In this document: positions 13,396 to 24,070 of the stretch, in pieces
Layout: every line of letters begins with the position of its first letter
How positions within the stretch are numbered: the stretch's first letter is position 1
Assembly (NCBI GenBank): GCA_030524785.1
Contig: JAUNFZ010000015.1
Span: 1 to 48,794 of the forward strand
DNA length: 48,794 nt
Source: Eubacteriales bacterium
Lineage (GTDB): Bacteria > Bacillota > Clostridia > Lachnospirales > Lachnospiraceae
Reading direction: 5' to 3'
Made by a program: the position numbers and the translations under genes
The notes under the pieces: model-generated
Seen by the model: only the letters and a program-made list of their open reading frames with translations
Told to the model about the DNA's origin: nothing
Databases searched by the model: none

Positions 13396-16300
13396 TTATC
13401 CCTGGCTCTGCCGGGCAGAGGAGGCTTCCTCCTGCCGGGCTTTTCGCAGATTTTTCTGGGCGGTGCTCAGCATCAGCTTAATACGGTTTAACTGATTTAC
13501 TTCGCTGGCGCCGGGGTCGTAGTCAATCGCCACGATATTTGAGAGAGGATACTGGCGGCGCAGCTCTTTGATAACGCCCTTGCCTACGACATGGTTTGGC
13601 AGGCAGCCAAAGGGCTGTGTGCAGACAATATTGTTTACGCCGCTATGTATCAGTTCCATCATTTCTCCGGTCAGGAACCATCCTTCACCCGTCTGATTGC
13701 CAAGAGATACAATGGGTTTGGCGTATTCTGCAAGATCGCTGATCTTTGCCGGAGGCGTAAAGTGAGTGCTTTTCTCGAATTCTTTTACCGAGGTGCTGCG
13801 GATAAATTCCAGCAGCTTGATGCCGGCATTTGCGATAACAGCCGTGCGCTTTTTCATGCCAAGCTCCGAGGCTTTGAAATTACTGTTGTAGAAGCAGTAA
13901 AACAAAAAGTCAAGAAGATCGGGCACCACAGCTTCTGCGCCCTCTGCCTCCAAAAGTTCTACAAGATGATTGTTTGCCGCCGGCATAAATTTCACAAGAA
14001 TCTCGCCCACAACGCCTACGCGGGGTTTTGGAATACCGCGGATGGGAAGCTGGTCAAAGTCTTTGATGATCTGACGGCACAATTTTGTAAATTCCCAATG
14101 GGTAGGATTTTTTGAAGTCAAAAAGCGTATACATTCTGACTCCCATTTCTGATGCATGGCGTCTGCGGAGCCCGGCGTCACCTCGTAGGGCCTCATCCGG
14201 TAAAGACAGCGCATAAAGATATCTCCGAACACAACAGCATACATTCCTTTCATCACCATGGGAAGCGAGATCTTAAACCCGGGATTCTTCTCAAGCCCCG
14301 ATACATTCAGGGAAATTACAGGAATCTGCGGCTGGCCGGCTTTTTCCAGCGCCCGCCGGATAAAACCGATATAATTGGTGGCCCGGCAGCCGCCGCCGGT
14401 CTGTGTGATGATAACGGCTGTCTTGGATAAATCGTATTTTCCGGACTGAATAGCCTCCATAATCTGGCCTACCACCATCAGAGAAGGATAGCAGGCATCG
14501 TTGTTTACGTATTTCAGCCCCACGTCTACGGCTTTTCGGCCGTCGTTGTTCAAAAGTTCAATATGGTAGCCGCAGCTATTGAGAGCCGGCTCCAGCATAC
14601 GAAAATGAATGGGTGACATCTGAGGACAGAGGATCGTATAAGTTTTTCTCATTTCCTCTGTGAACAGTACACGGTTAATGTTGGACGGATGAATCGTGCG
14701 CTCCTCATGCTTCTGATCTTTCACGCGCAGCGCCGCAATCAGAGAGCGGATGCGGATGCGGGCAGCCCCCAGATTATTTACTTCATCAATTTTCAGGCAG
14801 GTGTAAATCTTGCCTGAGCCGCTTAAGATATCGTTCACCTGGTCGGTGGTGACAGCGTCCAGGCCGCACCCAAAGGAGTTTAGCTGAATCAGATCCAGAA
14901 AGTCGGTTGTTTTCACGTAGTTTGCGGCCGCATAAAGCCGGCTGTGGTACATCCACTGGTCGCTGACGATCAGCGGGCGCTCCGGCTGATGCAGGTGCGA
15001 AACGGAATCTTCTGTCAGAACTGCAATTCCATAGGAGGTAATCAGTTCGGGAATACCGTGATTGATTTCATTGTCAATATGATAGGGCCTTCCTGCCAGC
15101 ACAATTCCGCGTTTGTGGTTCGCTTTCAGCCACGCAATCGTTTCCTCGCCCTTTTTATACATGGTCTGACGAACATTTTCCATTTCCTTCCATCCCGCTT
15201 CGGCAGCAGCTTTTATCTCGGCGGCGGGAATCTCCGGAAATGCCTTTAAAAGCTGGCCGGTGACGGTTTCCAGACTGGTAAAAGCCATAAAGGGATTGCG
15301 GAAATCAATCTGCTTTTCCCTGAGCCCTTCCACGTTATTTTTGATATTCTCCGCATAGGAGGTAACAATAGGGCAGTTATAGTGGTTGTTGGCATCCGGA
15401 AATTCATTGCGCTCATAGGGGATGCAGGGATAGAAAATAAAGTGCACGCCCTGATGGAGCAGCCATTCGATGTGGCCGTGAGCCAGCTTCGCCGGATAAC
15501 ATTCCGATTCGCTTGGGATAGACTCAATTCCAAGTTCATAGATTTTCCGCGTGCTTGGAGGAGAGAGCACCACCCGGTATTTTAAATCCGTAAAGAACGT
15601 GTGCCAGAAAGGATAGTTCTCATACATATTCAGCACTCTTGGAAGTCCTACCGTACCTCGCACAGCGAGATCTTCACTGAGAGATTCCCGGGAAAAAAGC
15701 AGATGATTTTTAAATTCAAAGAGATTCGGGATCCCCGTATTCTTTTTTTCTTTTCCGAGGCCGCGCTCACAGCGGTTCCCGCTGACATACTGACGCCCGC
15801 CGGTAAAGCGGTTGATGGTAAGGCGGCACTGATTCGTACAGCCCTTGCATTTTGCCATGTGCGTGGTAAACTGCAGCGCATTGATTTTGTCAATAGACAG
15901 CATGGAAGTCTGCGACTCCCCTGTATAGCGTTCTCTTGCGATCAGAGCCGCGCCGAAGGCGCCCATGATGCCTGCGATATCCGGGCGAATCGCCTCGCAG
16001 TCTGCAATGCGCTCAAAACTTCGCAGAACTGCGTCGTTGTAGAAGGTGCCTCCCTGCACTACGATGTGTTTTCCAAGCTCAGAGGCGTCGGAAACCTTGA
16101 TGACTTTATAAAGAGCGTTCTTAATTACAGAGTAGGCCAAACCGGCGGAGATATCTGCAACGGACGCGCCCTCCTTTTGCGCCTGCTTCACCTTGGAATT
16201 CATGAACACCGTACAGCGGGTGCCAAGATCAATCGGGTTCTGCGCAAAAAGAGCCTCGTGGGCAAAATCACTGACACTGTAATTTAAGGATTTTGCAAAG

Positions 16301-17673
16301 GTTTCAATAAAAGAGCCGCAACCGCTGGAGCAGGCCTCATTTAACTGAACGCTGTCTACGGTATGATTTTTAATCTTGATGCATTTCATATCCTGTCCGC
16401 CGATATCGAGAATACAGTCGACCTCAGGATCAAAAAAAGCAGCGGCATAGTAATGGGAGACCGTTTCCACTTCGCCTTCGTCCAGAAGCAGAGCCGCCTT
16501 GATCAGCGCTTCTCCGTAGCCGGTGGAGCAGGACCAGGCGATGCGGGCATTTGGTGGAAGCAGACGGTAGATTTCCTGCACCGCAGTAATTGTCGTTTTT
16601 AGGGGGCTGCCGTTATTGTTGCTGTAGAAAGAATATAAAAGTGAGCCGTCTTCACCTACGAGAGCTGCTTTCGTAGTGGTGGAACCTGCGTCAATGCCAA
16701 GAAAGCAGAGGCCTTCGTATGTACTTAAATCGTCCGTGACGACGTTGTACTGATTCTGGCGCTCGTTAAAAGCATCGTAATCCGCCTGGGAGGCAAACAG
16801 AGGCTCCAGCCGCGCAACCTCAAATTCCAGCCGGATATTGCCGGATAAGCGGGTAATCAGGTCGCTGGTGGACATCCGGACATCCGGCGTACAGTTCAGC
16901 GCGGAACCAATGGCTGCAAACAGGTGCGAGTTTTCGGGCGTGATGGCGTGTTCGTCGTCAAGCTTCAGCGTACGTATGAAAGCTGCTTTCAGCTCAGAAA
17001 GAAAGTGCAGCGGACCGCCGAGAAAAGCCACATGGCCCCGAATGGGTTTGCCGCAGGCCAGGCCGCTGATGGTCTGGTTTACGACTGCCTGAAAAATAGA
17101 AACAGACAGATCTTCCTTCGTCGCGCCGTCGTTGATTAGGGGCTGGATATCTGATTTTGCAAATACGCCGCAGCGTGCCGCGATGGGATAAATGGATTTG
17201 TAATTTTTGGCATATTCATTCAGGCCAACGGCGTCTGTCTGCAAAAGGGACGCCATCTGATCGATAAAGGAACCGGTGCCTCCGGCGCATATACCGTTCA
17301 TGCGCTGTTCCACACTGCCGCCGTCGAAGTAGATGATTTTGGCGTCCTCGCCGCCCAGTTCAATAGCGACATCTGTCTGAGGGGCAAAGTGGGACAGGGC
17401 GGATGAAACAGCAATTACCTCCTGCACAAAAGGAACCTCAAGATGCGAGGCCAGCGACAGGCCGCCGGAGCCGGTGATGACCGGAGATACTTCCAATGGA
17501 CCAAGCGTTTCTTCCGCTTTTTTGAGAAGCGCGGCCAATGTCTCCTGAATATTGGCATAATGGCGCTCGTAATCGGAAAACAGAAGTTCATTTTTCTGAT
17601 TGAGAATCGCTATTTTTACAGTCGTGGAACCGATGTCGATTCCAAGTCTGTATTCAGGATTTTGGTTGTACAT
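13396..17673 (-). CDS. Giant 2-hydroxyacyl-CoA dehydratase activase-like protein
   Basis: About 1425 residues. Two tandem BadF/BadG/BcrA-type ASKHA ATPase domains (about 10-270 and 320-590) each carry GIDxGSTTxK, plus the cluster-ligand motifs [11 protein letters not shown] and [12 protein letters not shown] Cys-rich [12 protein letters not shown] motif (about 630) and a DUF2229/HgdB-like region to the C-terminus follow. Single-domain relatives use ATP and a [4Fe-4S] cluster to activate 2-hydroxyacyl-CoA dehydratases. The role of the giant fused form, widespread in Clostridia, is not established. The ATG at 17673 ([15 protein letters not shown]) is chosen; the longer reading encodes the ribosome-binding site itself. 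Promoter at 17743-17771. No dehydratase subunits are nearby. Confidence 0.88.
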   Translation of the reverse strand: MYNQNPEYRLGIDIGSTTVKIAILNQKNELLFSDYERHYANIQETLAALLKKAEETLGPLEVSPVITGSGGLSLASHLEVPFVQEVIAVSSALSHFAPQTDVAIELGGEDAKIIYFDGGSVEQRMNGICAGGTGSFIDQMASLLQTDAVGLNEYAKNYKSIYPIAARCGVFAKSDIQPLINDGATKEDLSVSIFQAVVNQTISGLACGKPIRGHVAFLGGPLHFLSELKAAFIRTLKLDDEHAITPENSHLFAAIGSALNCTPDVRMSTSDLITRLSGNIRLEFEVARLEPLFASQADYDAFNERQNQYNVVTDDLSTYEGLCFLGIDAGSTTTKAALVGEDGSLLYSFYSNNNGSPLKTTITAVQEIYRLLPPNARIAWSCSTGYGEALIKAALLLDEGEVETVSHYYAAAFFDPEVDCILDIGGQDMKCIKIKNHTVDSVQLNEACSSGCGSFIETFAKSLNYSVSDFAHEALFAQNPIDLGTRCTVFMNSKVKQAQKEGASVADISAGLAYSVIKNALYKVIKVSDASELGKHIVVQGGTFYNDAVLRSFERIADCEAIRPDIAGIMGAFGAALIARERYTGESQTSMLSIDKINALQFTTHMAKCKGCTNQCRLTINRFTGGRQYVSGNRCERGLGKEKKNTGIPNLFEFKNHLLFSRESLSEDLAVRGTVGLPRVLNMYENYPFWHTFFTDLKYRVVLSPPSTRKIYELGIESIPSESECYPAKLAHGHIEWLLHQGVHFIFYPCIPYERNEFPDANNHYNCPIVTSYAENIKNNVEGLREKQIDFRNPFMAFTSLETVTGQLLKAFPEIPAAEIKAAAEAGWKEMENVRQTMYKKGEETIAWLKANHKRGIVLAGRPYHIDNEINHGIPELITSYGIAVLTEDSVSHLHQPERPLIVSDQWMYHSRLYAAANYVKTTDFLDLIQLNSFGCGLDAVTTDQVNDILSGSGKIYTCLKIDEVNNLGAARIRIRSLIAALRVKDQKHEERTIHPSNINRVLFTEEMRKTYTILCPQMSPIHFRMLEPALNSCGYHIELLNNDGRKAVDVGLKYVNNDACYPSLMVVGQIMEAIQSGKYDLSKTAVIITQTGGGCRATNYIGFIRRALEKAGQPQIPVISLNVSGLEKNPGFKISLPMVMKGMYAVVFGDIFMRCLYRMRPYEVTPGSADAMHQKWESECIRFLTSKNPTHWEFTKLCRQIIKDFDQLPIRGIPKPRVGVVGEILVKFMPAANNHLVELLEAEGAEAVVPDLLDFLFYCFYNSNFKASELGMKKRTAVIANAGIKLLEFIRSTSVKEFEKSTHFTPPAKISDLAEYAKPIVSLGNQTGEGWFLTGEMMELIHSGVNNIVCTQPFGCLPNHVVGKGVIKELRRQYPLSNIVAIDYDPGASEVNQLNRIKLMLSTAQKNLRKARQEEASSARQSQG

Positions 17674-17742
17674 ATGGACAATAAACCCTCCTTCTAATAT
17701 AAATAAGAAAAGTAATTTCATAATCATAAATTTTCAGGTTAC

Positions 17743-17771
17743 AGTATACGACAAAATATGAGCAAGTGCAA
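17743..17771 (-). promoter_or_regulatory. Promoter of the activase-like gene
   Basis: On the minus strand, -35 TTGCAC (17766-17771), 17-base spacer, -10 TATACT (17743-17748), about 70 bases before the ATG. Confidence 0.65.
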
Positions 17772-17906
17772 GCCGTGGAACCTGTTAAATTTTTGTAAAA
17801 TATTTTGGTAAAATAATGGCGGGAAGCTTGTGTTTTATCTATGAATATGATACGCTTGAGCAGCGCGAATGTATGCGCTGTGCAAAAATGGAAACGGAGA
17901 ATATTT

Positions 17907-19037
17907 ATGTATCGGATTAAAAAACTGGAAGGACGGGCGAAAAGAGCGGAATTTGAGACTGTCCATGGAACGATTCAGACGCCGGTATTTATGAATGTTG
18001 GTACTGCGGCGGCGATTAAGGGAGCAGTCTCTACGATGGATCTCTATGAGATCGGTACGCAGGTGGAGCTGTCAAATACGTATCATCTTCATGTGAGGCC
18101 GGGGGATGATGTGGTGCGCCGTTTTGGCGGTCTTCACAAATTCATGGTATGGGACAGGCCGATTCTGACAGACTCCGGCGGCTTTCAGGTATTTTCCCTG
18201 GCGGGACTTCGAAAGATCAAGGAAGAAGGCGTTTACTTTCAGTCGCATGTGGACGGCCGGAAGATTTTTATGGGGCCGGAGGAAAGCATGCAGATTCAGT
18301 CCAATCTTGCTTCCACGATCGCAATGGCTTTTGACGAATGTCCCTCAAGCGTTGCTTCAAGGGAGTATGTGCAGGCATCCGTGGACCGGACGACCAGATG
18401 GCTTGTGCGCTGCAAGAAAGAAATGGAGCGTTTGAACAGCCTGCCGGACACGCTCAACCGGCAGCAGATGCTTTTCGGCATTAATCAGGGAGCCGTTTAT
18501 GAAGATATCCGCATTGCCCATGCGAAAGAAATTTCAAAGCTTGACCTTGACGGATACGCGGTAGGCGGACTGGCTGTGGGGGAATCCCATGAGGAAATGT
18601 ACCGTATACTGGACGCAGTGGTTCCGTATCTGCCGCAGGATAAGCCCACGTATCTGATGGGCGTTGGAACTCCGGCGAATATTCTGGAGGGCGTGGAGCG
18701 GGGAATCGATTTCTTTGACTGTGTGTATCCCAGCAGGAACGGTCGCCATGGCCATGTTTATACTTCCCATGGGAAGCTGAATCTCTTTAATGAAAAATAT
18801 AAGCTGGACGACGCGCCGATTGAGGAAGGCTGCGGATGCCCGGCATGTCGCCATTACAGCCGCGCGTATATCCGTCACCTGCTGAAAGCGAAGGAAATGC
18901 TGGGTATGCGGCTGTGCGTGCTGCACAATCTGTATTTTTATAATCATTTAATGGAAGAAATCAGGGAAGCGCTGGATCAGGGATGTTTTGCGGAATATAA
19001 AGCGCAGAAACTTGCAGGTTTTGAAAAAAGAACTTGA
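17907..19037 (+). CDS. tgt: Queuine tRNA-ribosyltransferase (tRNA-guanine transglycosylase)
   Basis: Exchanges guanine-34 of GUN-anticodon tRNAs for preQ1 in queuosine synthesis. 376 residues. The substrate-binding Asp lies in LTDSGGFQVFSL, the nucleophile Asp in GIDFFDCVYPSRNGRHG, and the zinc site in CGCPACRHYSRAYIRH with a later HNL. The start MYRIKKLEGRAKR after cggaga is used; the longer in-frame reading from 17841 lacks a ribosome-binding site. It is followed by yajC, a common order in bacteria, though a promoter inside its 3' end can drive yajC alone. Confidence 0.96.
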   Translation: MYRIKKLEGRAKRAEFETVHGTIQTPVFMNVGTAAAIKGAVSTMDLYEIGTQVELSNTYHLHVRPGDDVVRRFGGLHKFMVWDRPILTDSGGFQVFSLAGLRKIKEEGVYFQSHVDGRKIFMGPEESMQIQSNLASTIAMAFDECPSSVASREYVQASVDRTTRWLVRCKKEMERLNSLPDTLNRQQMLFGINQGAVYEDIRIAHAKEISKLDLDGYAVGGLAVGESHEEMYRILDAVVPYLPQDKPTYLMGVGTPANILEGVERGIDFFDCVYPSRNGRHGHVYTSHGKLNLFNEKYKLDDAPIEEGCGCPACRHYSRAYIRHLLKAKEMLGMRLCVLHNLYFYNHLMEEIREALDQGCFAEYKAQKLAGFEKRT

Positions 19038-19062
19038 TGTACGCATAGATTTTGTGTATTAT
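19034..19062 (+). promoter_or_regulatory. Promoter of yajC
   Basis: -35 TTGATG (19034-19039) overlaps the tgt stop; 17-base spacer; -10 TATTAT (19057-19062), 50 bases before the yajC ATG. Confidence 0.55.
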
Positions 19063-19111
19063 ATATGATATCATGAATTGCTTGTGATAAGGAAACGGAG
19101 GAAAAACAAAG

Positions 19112-19432
19112 ATGAATTTCAATTTATTAACGGACACAGCAGCCAGCGGAACCGGCGGCGGTATGATGCTGCTGATCTTTTATGTGGTAGTGATTGGCGC
19201 AGCTATGTATTTTATGGCTATCCGGCCGCAGAAGAAGGAGCAGAAAAGGGTAAACGCCATGTTGGCGGAAATGGCAGTGGGAGACAGTATCGTTACCACC
19301 AGCGGTTTTTACGGCGTAGTCATTGATATTACCGATGAAGATGTGATTGTGGAATTCGGAAGCAATAAAAACTGCAGGATTCCTATGCGTAAGTCAGCCA
19401 TTGCAGAGGTGGAAAAGGCTGCAGAGGGCTGA
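19112..19432 (+). CDS. yajC: Preprotein translocase accessory subunit YajC
   Basis: Small single-pass inner-membrane protein that associates with SecDF and YidC around the SecYEG channel. 106 residues. One membrane helix (about 18-36), then the signature AIRPQKKEQKRVNAML and the conserved MAVGDSIVTTSGFYGVV core with a beta-rich cytosolic domain. An excellent ribosome-binding site (acggagg) precedes the ATG. secD/secF are not in the window; the gene stands between tgt and the branched-chain amino-acid genes. Confidence 0.95.
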   Translation: MNFNLLTDTAASGTGGGMMLLIFYVVVIGAAMYFMAIRPQKKEQKRVNAMLAEMAVGDSIVTTSGFYGVVIDITDEDVIVEFGSNKNCRIPMRKSAIAEVEKAAEG

Positions 19433-19499
19433 GAAGTCAGAACGGCAAAGAACCAGGCAGACCAAAAGCCGAAATTCGTCAAAAAGGAAAATGATATTC

Positions 19500-19528
19500 A
19501 GGGACATGGCAAAAAATGCTGTGTCCCT
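19500..19528 (+). terminator. Hairpin between yajC and leuB
   Basis: agggaca...tgtccct extended inward to about 11 bp with two G-U pairs around loop aaaaaat. Only a weak U-tract (caattt) follows. It may be a partial terminator or an attenuator ahead of leuB. No T-box or leucine-rich leader peptide is seen in the 122-base gap. Confidence 0.5.
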
Positions 19529-19554
19529 CAATTTGCAAAAAAGGGGCAGGGAAA

Positions 19555-20637
19555 ATGAAATACAAAATTGCAGTTATTCCGGGAGATGGGATCGGCCCGG
19601 AAATTGTTTCGGAAGCCATAAAAGTGCTGGAAAAAGCCGGAGAAAAGTTCGGTTTTCAACTGGAATACACAAAGCTTTTGATGGGAGGCGCATCCATTGA
19701 TGTGCATGGCGTTCCGCTGACGGATGATACGATTGCGGCGGCGAAAGCAAGCGACGCAGTGCTGATGGGTTCCATCGGAGGGGATGCAAAGACGTCTCCC
19801 TGGTATAAGCTGGAACCTTCAAAACGACCGGAGGCCGGACTTTTAAAGATCAGAAAATCTTTAAATCTTTTCGCGAATCTCCGCCCGGCATATCTGTACG
19901 AGGAGCTGAAGGAGGCGTGCCCTTTAAGGGACGATATCATAGGCGGCGGATTCGATATGATGATTATGCGCGAGCTCACGGGAGGACTCTATTTCGGAGA
20001 GCGCAGAACGACGCTGGAAAACGGCATAAGAAAAGCTGTTGATACGCTGACCTACGACGAAAATGAGATCCGCCGGATCGCAAAGCGCGGGTTCGACATC
20101 GCCCGAAAGAGAAGAAAGAAAGTAACCAGCGTTGACAAGGCAAACGTACTGGATTCCTCCAGGCTATGGAGAGCGGTGGTTGAGGAAGTGGCAAAAGAGT
20201 ACCCGGACGTGGAACTTAACCATATGCTGGTAGACAACTGCGCGATGCAGCTGGTGAGAGATCCGGGACAGTTTGACGTTATCCTGACAGAAAATATGTT
20301 TGGCGATATTTTATCCGATGAAGCCAGCATGGTGACAGGCTCCATTGGAATGTTGTCTTCTGCCAGCCTGAACGAAACAAAATTCGGCCTCTATGAGCCC
20401 AGCCACGGTTCTGCTCCGGATATTGCAGGCACAGATAAGGCGAACCCGATTGCGACGATTCTGTCGGCCGCTATGATGCTTCGCTTTTCCCTTGACCTCG
20501 ACGAGGCGGCGGACGCAGTGGAGAAAGCGGTGAAACAAGTACTTCGCGAAGGATACCGCACGGCGGACATTATGTCGGCCGGATGCGTGCAGGTAGGATG
20601 CAGACAGATGGGTGATCTGATTGCTGAAAGAATATAA
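19555..20637 (+). CDS. leuB: 3-isopropylmalate dehydrogenase
   Basis: NAD-dependent oxidative decarboxylation of 3-isopropylmalate in leucine synthesis. 360 residues, typical. N-terminus [16 protein letters not shown] sets the start (the longer reading from 19516 lacks homology). The substrate loop RxxLxLxxNLRP and the metal/substrate segment [11 protein letters not shown] distinguish LeuB from isocitrate dehydrogenase. C-terminal cofactor motifs are [16 protein letters not shown] and [18 protein letters not shown]. It heads leuB-ilvD-ilvB; leuA, leuC and leuD must lie elsewhere. Confidence 0.96.
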   Translation: MKYKIAVIPGDGIGPEIVSEAIKVLEKAGEKFGFQLEYTKLLMGGASIDVHGVPLTDDTIAAAKASDAVLMGSIGGDAKTSPWYKLEPSKRPEAGLLKIRKSLNLFANLRPAYLYEELKEACPLRDDIIGGGFDMMIMRELTGGLYFGERRTTLENGIRKAVDTLTYDENEIRRIAKRGFDIARKRRKKVTSVDKANVLDSSRLWRAVVEEVAKEYPDVELNHMLVDNCAMQLVRDPGQFDVILTENMFGDILSDEASMVTGSIGMLSSASLNETKFGLYEPSHGSAPDIAGTDKANPIATILSAAMMLRFSLDLDEAADAVEKAVKQVLREGYRTADIMSAGCVQVGCRQMGDLIAERI

Positions 20638-20659
20638 AAAAATTGCGGGAGGAGATATT

Positions 20660-22321
20660 ATGAGAAGTGACGCAGTGACAAAGGGGATGCAGCAGGCGCC
20701 CCACAGATCGTTGTTTAACGCCCTCGGGCTGACCGAGGAGGAGATGAATAAACCTTTGATTGGTATTGTAAATTCTTACAATGAGATCGTACCGGGCCAC
20801 ATGAACCTCGACAAAATTACAGAGGCGGTGAAAATGGGAGTGGCGCTGGCAGGCGGCGTGCCAAGAGAATTTCCGGCTATCGCAGTCTGCGACGGCATTG
20901 CCATGGGCCATGTGGGTATGAAATATTCGCTGGTTACAAGGGATTTGATTGCGGACTCCACAGAATGTATGGCGATGGCGCATCAGTTTGACGCCCTGGT
21001 CTGTATACCGAACTGCGATAAAAATGTGCCGGGACTTCTGATGGCGGCGGCGAGGCTCAATATTCCTACGATTTTTGTCAGCGGTGGTCCTATGATGGCG
21101 GGCCATGTAAAGGGACAGAAACGGAGTCTTTCCAGTATGTTTGAAGCTGTAGGCTCCTACGCGGCGGGCACCATGACGGAGGAAGACGTTTATGAATTTG
21201 AGTGTAAAGTTTGCCCAACCTGCGGTTCCTGCTCCGGCATGTATACGGCCAACAGCATGAACTGTCTGACTGAAGCGCTTGGTATGGGACTTCAGGGCAA
21301 CGGGACGATTCCGGCGGTGTATTCCGAGCGGATCAAGCTTGCAAAACATGCCGGCATGAAGATTATGGAACTTCTCAAAAAGAATATCCGTCCAAGGGAT
21401 ATCATGACGGAGAAAGCATTCCGAAATGCACTGACCGTGGATATGGCTCTGGGATGCTCTACAAACAGTATGCTGCACCTTCCCGCTATCGCCCATGAGG
21501 CCGGCGTGGAGCTGAATGTAGATATTGCAAACGATATCAGCGCGAAGACGCCGAATCTCTGCCATCTGGCGCCGGCAGGCCCCACCTATATGGAAGACCT
21601 GAACGAAGCGGGCGGCGTCTATGCGGTGATGAATGAGCTGGACAAGAAGGGCCTGCTCTATACAGATCTGATGACAGTAACAGGCAAAACAGTAAAGGAA
21701 AACATTAAAGACTGCAAAAACCGCAATCCTGAAGTAATCCGTCCGGTGGAAAATCCGTACAGTGAAACGGGCGGTATCGCAGTGCTGAAGGGAAATCTTG
21801 CCCCGGATTCCGGCGTTGTCAAAAGGTCGGCGGTTGTACCGGAGATGATGGTGCATGAGGGCCCGGCCCGGGTATTTGACTGCGAGGAGGATGCAATTGA
21901 GGCCATTAAGGGCGGAAAGATTGTGGCGGGAGACGTCGTGGTGATCCGCTATGAAGGGCCCAAGGGCGGCCCCGGTATGCGCGAGATGCTGAATCCTACA
22001 TCTGCGATTGCCGGCATGGGGCTTGGCTCCTCAGTGGCGCTGATTACCGACGGACGATTCAGCGGGGCTTCCAGGGGTGCTTCCATCGGTCATGTGTCTC
22101 CGGAAGCAGCTGTGGGAGGACCGATTGCTCTGGTGGAAGAAGGAGATATCATCAAAATTAATATTCCTGAAAACAGGCTTGATTTTGTGATTTCTGATGA
22201 GGAGCTTGCCAGAAGAAAGGCAAAATGGCAGCCCAGAGAGCCCAAAATTACCACGGGTTATCTGGCGCGCTACGCGAAAATGGTGACGTCCGGAAACCGC
22301 GGAGCGATTTTGGAGCTGTAA
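20660..22321 (+). CDS. ilvD: Dihydroxy-acid dehydratase
   Basis: Iron-sulfur dehydratase making 2-oxo acids in valine, isoleucine and leucine synthesis. 553 residues. Cluster-ligand cysteines are visible in [10 protein letters not shown] and [18 protein letters not shown]-terminal [20 protein letters not shown] and [14 protein letters not shown] are diagnostic. The start [18 protein letters not shown] has a strong ggaggaga ribosome-binding site 23 bases after leuB; the in-frame ATG at 20621 overlaps leuB and is rejected. It lies in the same message as leuB and ilvB. Confidence 0.97.
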   Translation: MRSDAVTKGMQQAPHRSLFNALGLTEEEMNKPLIGIVNSYNEIVPGHMNLDKITEAVKMGVALAGGVPREFPAIAVCDGIAMGHVGMKYSLVTRDLIADSTECMAMAHQFDALVCIPNCDKNVPGLLMAAARLNIPTIFVSGGPMMAGHVKGQKRSLSSMFEAVGSYAAGTMTEEDVYEFECKVCPTCGSCSGMYTANSMNCLTEALGMGLQGNGTIPAVYSERIKLAKHAGMKIMELLKKNIRPRDIMTEKAFRNALTVDMALGCSTNSMLHLPAIAHEAGVELNVDIANDISAKTPNLCHLAPAGPTYMEDLNEAGGVYAVMNELDKKGLLYTDLMTVTGKTVKENIKDCKNRNPEVIRPVENPYSETGGIAVLKGNLAPDSGVVKRSAVVPEMMVHEGPARVFDCEEDAIEAIKGGKIVAGDVVVIRYEGPKGGPGMREMLNPTSAIAGMGLGSSVALITDGRFSGASRGASIGHVSPEAAVGGPIALVEEGDIIKINIPENRLDFVISDEELARRKAKWQPREPKITTGYLARYAKMVTSGNRGAILEL

Positions 22322-22343
22322 TAAAGGGATTGAGGAGGTACGT

Positions 22344-24017
22344 ATGAAATTAAATGGTTCGCAGATTTTGATTGAATGTTTGAAGGAGCAGGGCGTGGAT
22401 ACCGTATTTGGCTATCCCGGCGGCGCTATTTTAAATATCTATGATGAATTATATAAGCACAGCGATGAGATTCGCCACATTCTGACTTCCCATGAGCAGG
22501 GCGCTTCCCACGCGGCGGACGGATATGCAAGGGCTACAGGAAAAGTGGGCGTTTGCCTGGCAACCTCCGGTCCCGGCGCAACAAATCTGGTTACAGGGAT
22601 TGCCACTGCGTATATGGACTCTGTTCCCCTTGTGGCGATTACCGCAAATGTAGGCGTTCCACTGCTTGGCCGCGACAGCTTTCAGGAGATCGACATTGCC
22701 GGTGTGACAATGCCGATTACAAAGCATAATTATATTGTGAAGGATGTCAGCCGTCTGGCAGATACGGTGCGCAACGCATTCCGCATTGCCAGGGAAGGAA
22801 GACCCGGCCCGGTGCTGGTGGATATTCCCAAGGATATAACGGCTGCGGTAACGGAATATACGAAGGAAACGCCGGAGCCGGTGGAGCGTAAAACAGATTA
22901 CATCCGCGAGGCCGATCTTAAGGAGGCCGTGCGTCTGATCAACCACTGCAAGCGTCCCTTTGTCTTTGTGGGCGGCGGTGCTGTGATTTCTGATGCGGCG
23001 AAGGAATTAAAAGAGTTTGTGGATAAGGTGCATGCCCCTGTCGGCGATTCCCTGATGGGAAAGGGCGCTTTTGACGGCCGTGATGAGCGTTACACCGGTA
23101 TGGTAGGGATGCACGGCACAAAATGTTCGAATCTTGGCATTACCCAGTGCGATCTTTTGATTGCCATCGGAACGCGCTTCAGTGACCGCGTGGTGGGAAA
23201 TGCGAAGCGCTTCGCGAAGAAGGCAAAGATTCTTCATATTGATATTGATCCGGCGGAGATCAACAAAAATATCATGGTGGACTGCAGTATCCAGGGAGAT
23301 GTCCGTGAAGTACTGCGGAAGCTGAATCCTTTGATCGAGGACCACAGCCATGCAGAGTGGATGGAAAATATCCGCAGTATGAAGGAAAAATACCCGCTGA
23401 AATACGATCATGCGGGGCTGACGGGGCCTGCTGTGGTGGAGGAAATCTACAGCGTTACCGGCGGCGATGCGATTATCGTTACCGACGTAGGCCAGCATCA
23501 GATGTGGGCGGCACAGTATTACAAATATAAAAAGCCGCACACACTTCTTACCTCCGGCGGCCTGGGCACAATGGGCTATGGCCTTGGAGCGGCAATCGGC
23601 GCCAAGGTGGGACGTCCGGAAAAAACGGTGATCAACATTGCCGGAGACGGATGCTTCCGCATGAATATGAATGAGATTGCTACTGCGGCAAGATACAATA
23701 TCCCGATTATTGAGGTGGTCATCAATAACCATGTTCTGGGAATGGTGCGCCAGTGGCAGACGCTCTTTTATCAGGAACGCTATTCGCAGACGGTTTTGAA
23801 TGATGCGGTAGATTTCGTAAAGCTTGCCGAAGCAATGGGAGCGGTGGGAATCCGCGTCAGCAAAAAGGAAGAACTGCGTCCGGCGCTGGAAAAAGCGATT
23901 TCGCTTGGAAGACCGGTGGTGCTTGACTGTCAGATTGACCAGGACGACAAAGTGTTTCCAATGGTTCCGGCAGGAGCGCCGATTGAGGAAGTATTTGATC
24001 AGGACGATATGAAATAG
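22344..24017 (+). CDS. ilvB: Acetolactate synthase, large (catalytic) subunit
   Basis: ThDP-dependent enzyme joining two pyruvates, or pyruvate and 2-oxobutyrate, in branched-chain amino-acid synthesis. 557 residues, standard. The catalytic Glu is in SHEQGASHAADGYAR; the central FAD-type domain has GGGAVISDA; the ThDP motif is GDGCFRMNMNEIATAARYN followed by NNHVLGMVRQWQ. The anabolic type is indicated by the RQWQ segment. The usual adjacent small regulatory subunit (ilvN) is absent: 53 bases later comes serC. It must be supplied from elsewhere or be lacking. Confidence 0.96.
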   Translation: MKLNGSQILIECLKEQGVDTVFGYPGGAILNIYDELYKHSDEIRHILTSHEQGASHAADGYARATGKVGVCLATSGPGATNLVTGIATAYMDSVPLVAITANVGVPLLGRDSFQEIDIAGVTMPITKHNYIVKDVSRLADTVRNAFRIAREGRPGPVLVDIPKDITAAVTEYTKETPEPVERKTDYIREADLKEAVRLINHCKRPFVFVGGGAVISDAAKELKEFVDKVHAPVGDSLMGKGAFDGRDERYTGMVGMHGTKCSNLGITQCDLLIAIGTRFSDRVVGNAKRFAKKAKILHIDIDPAEINKNIMVDCSIQGDVREVLRKLNPLIEDHSHAEWMENIRSMKEKYPLKYDHAGLTGPAVVEEIYSVTGGDAIIVTDVGQHQMWAAQYYKYKKPHTLLTSGGLGTMGYGLGAAIGAKVGRPEKTVINIAGDGCFRMNMNEIATAARYNIPIIEVVINNHVLGMVRQWQTLFYQERYSQTVLNDAVDFVKLAEAMGAVGIRVSKKEELRPALEKAISLGRPVVLDCQIDQDDKVFPMVPAGAPIEEVFDQDDMK

Positions 24018-24070
24018 AAGCATAAATAAGACGAGATAAAGTTGGCAAAGCGGTCTTTGAGGAGGATATT

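Noticed and set aside
20570-21856. 428-codon minus-strand ORF
   Set aside because: Shadow of ilvD; the true strand has all dehydratase motifs.
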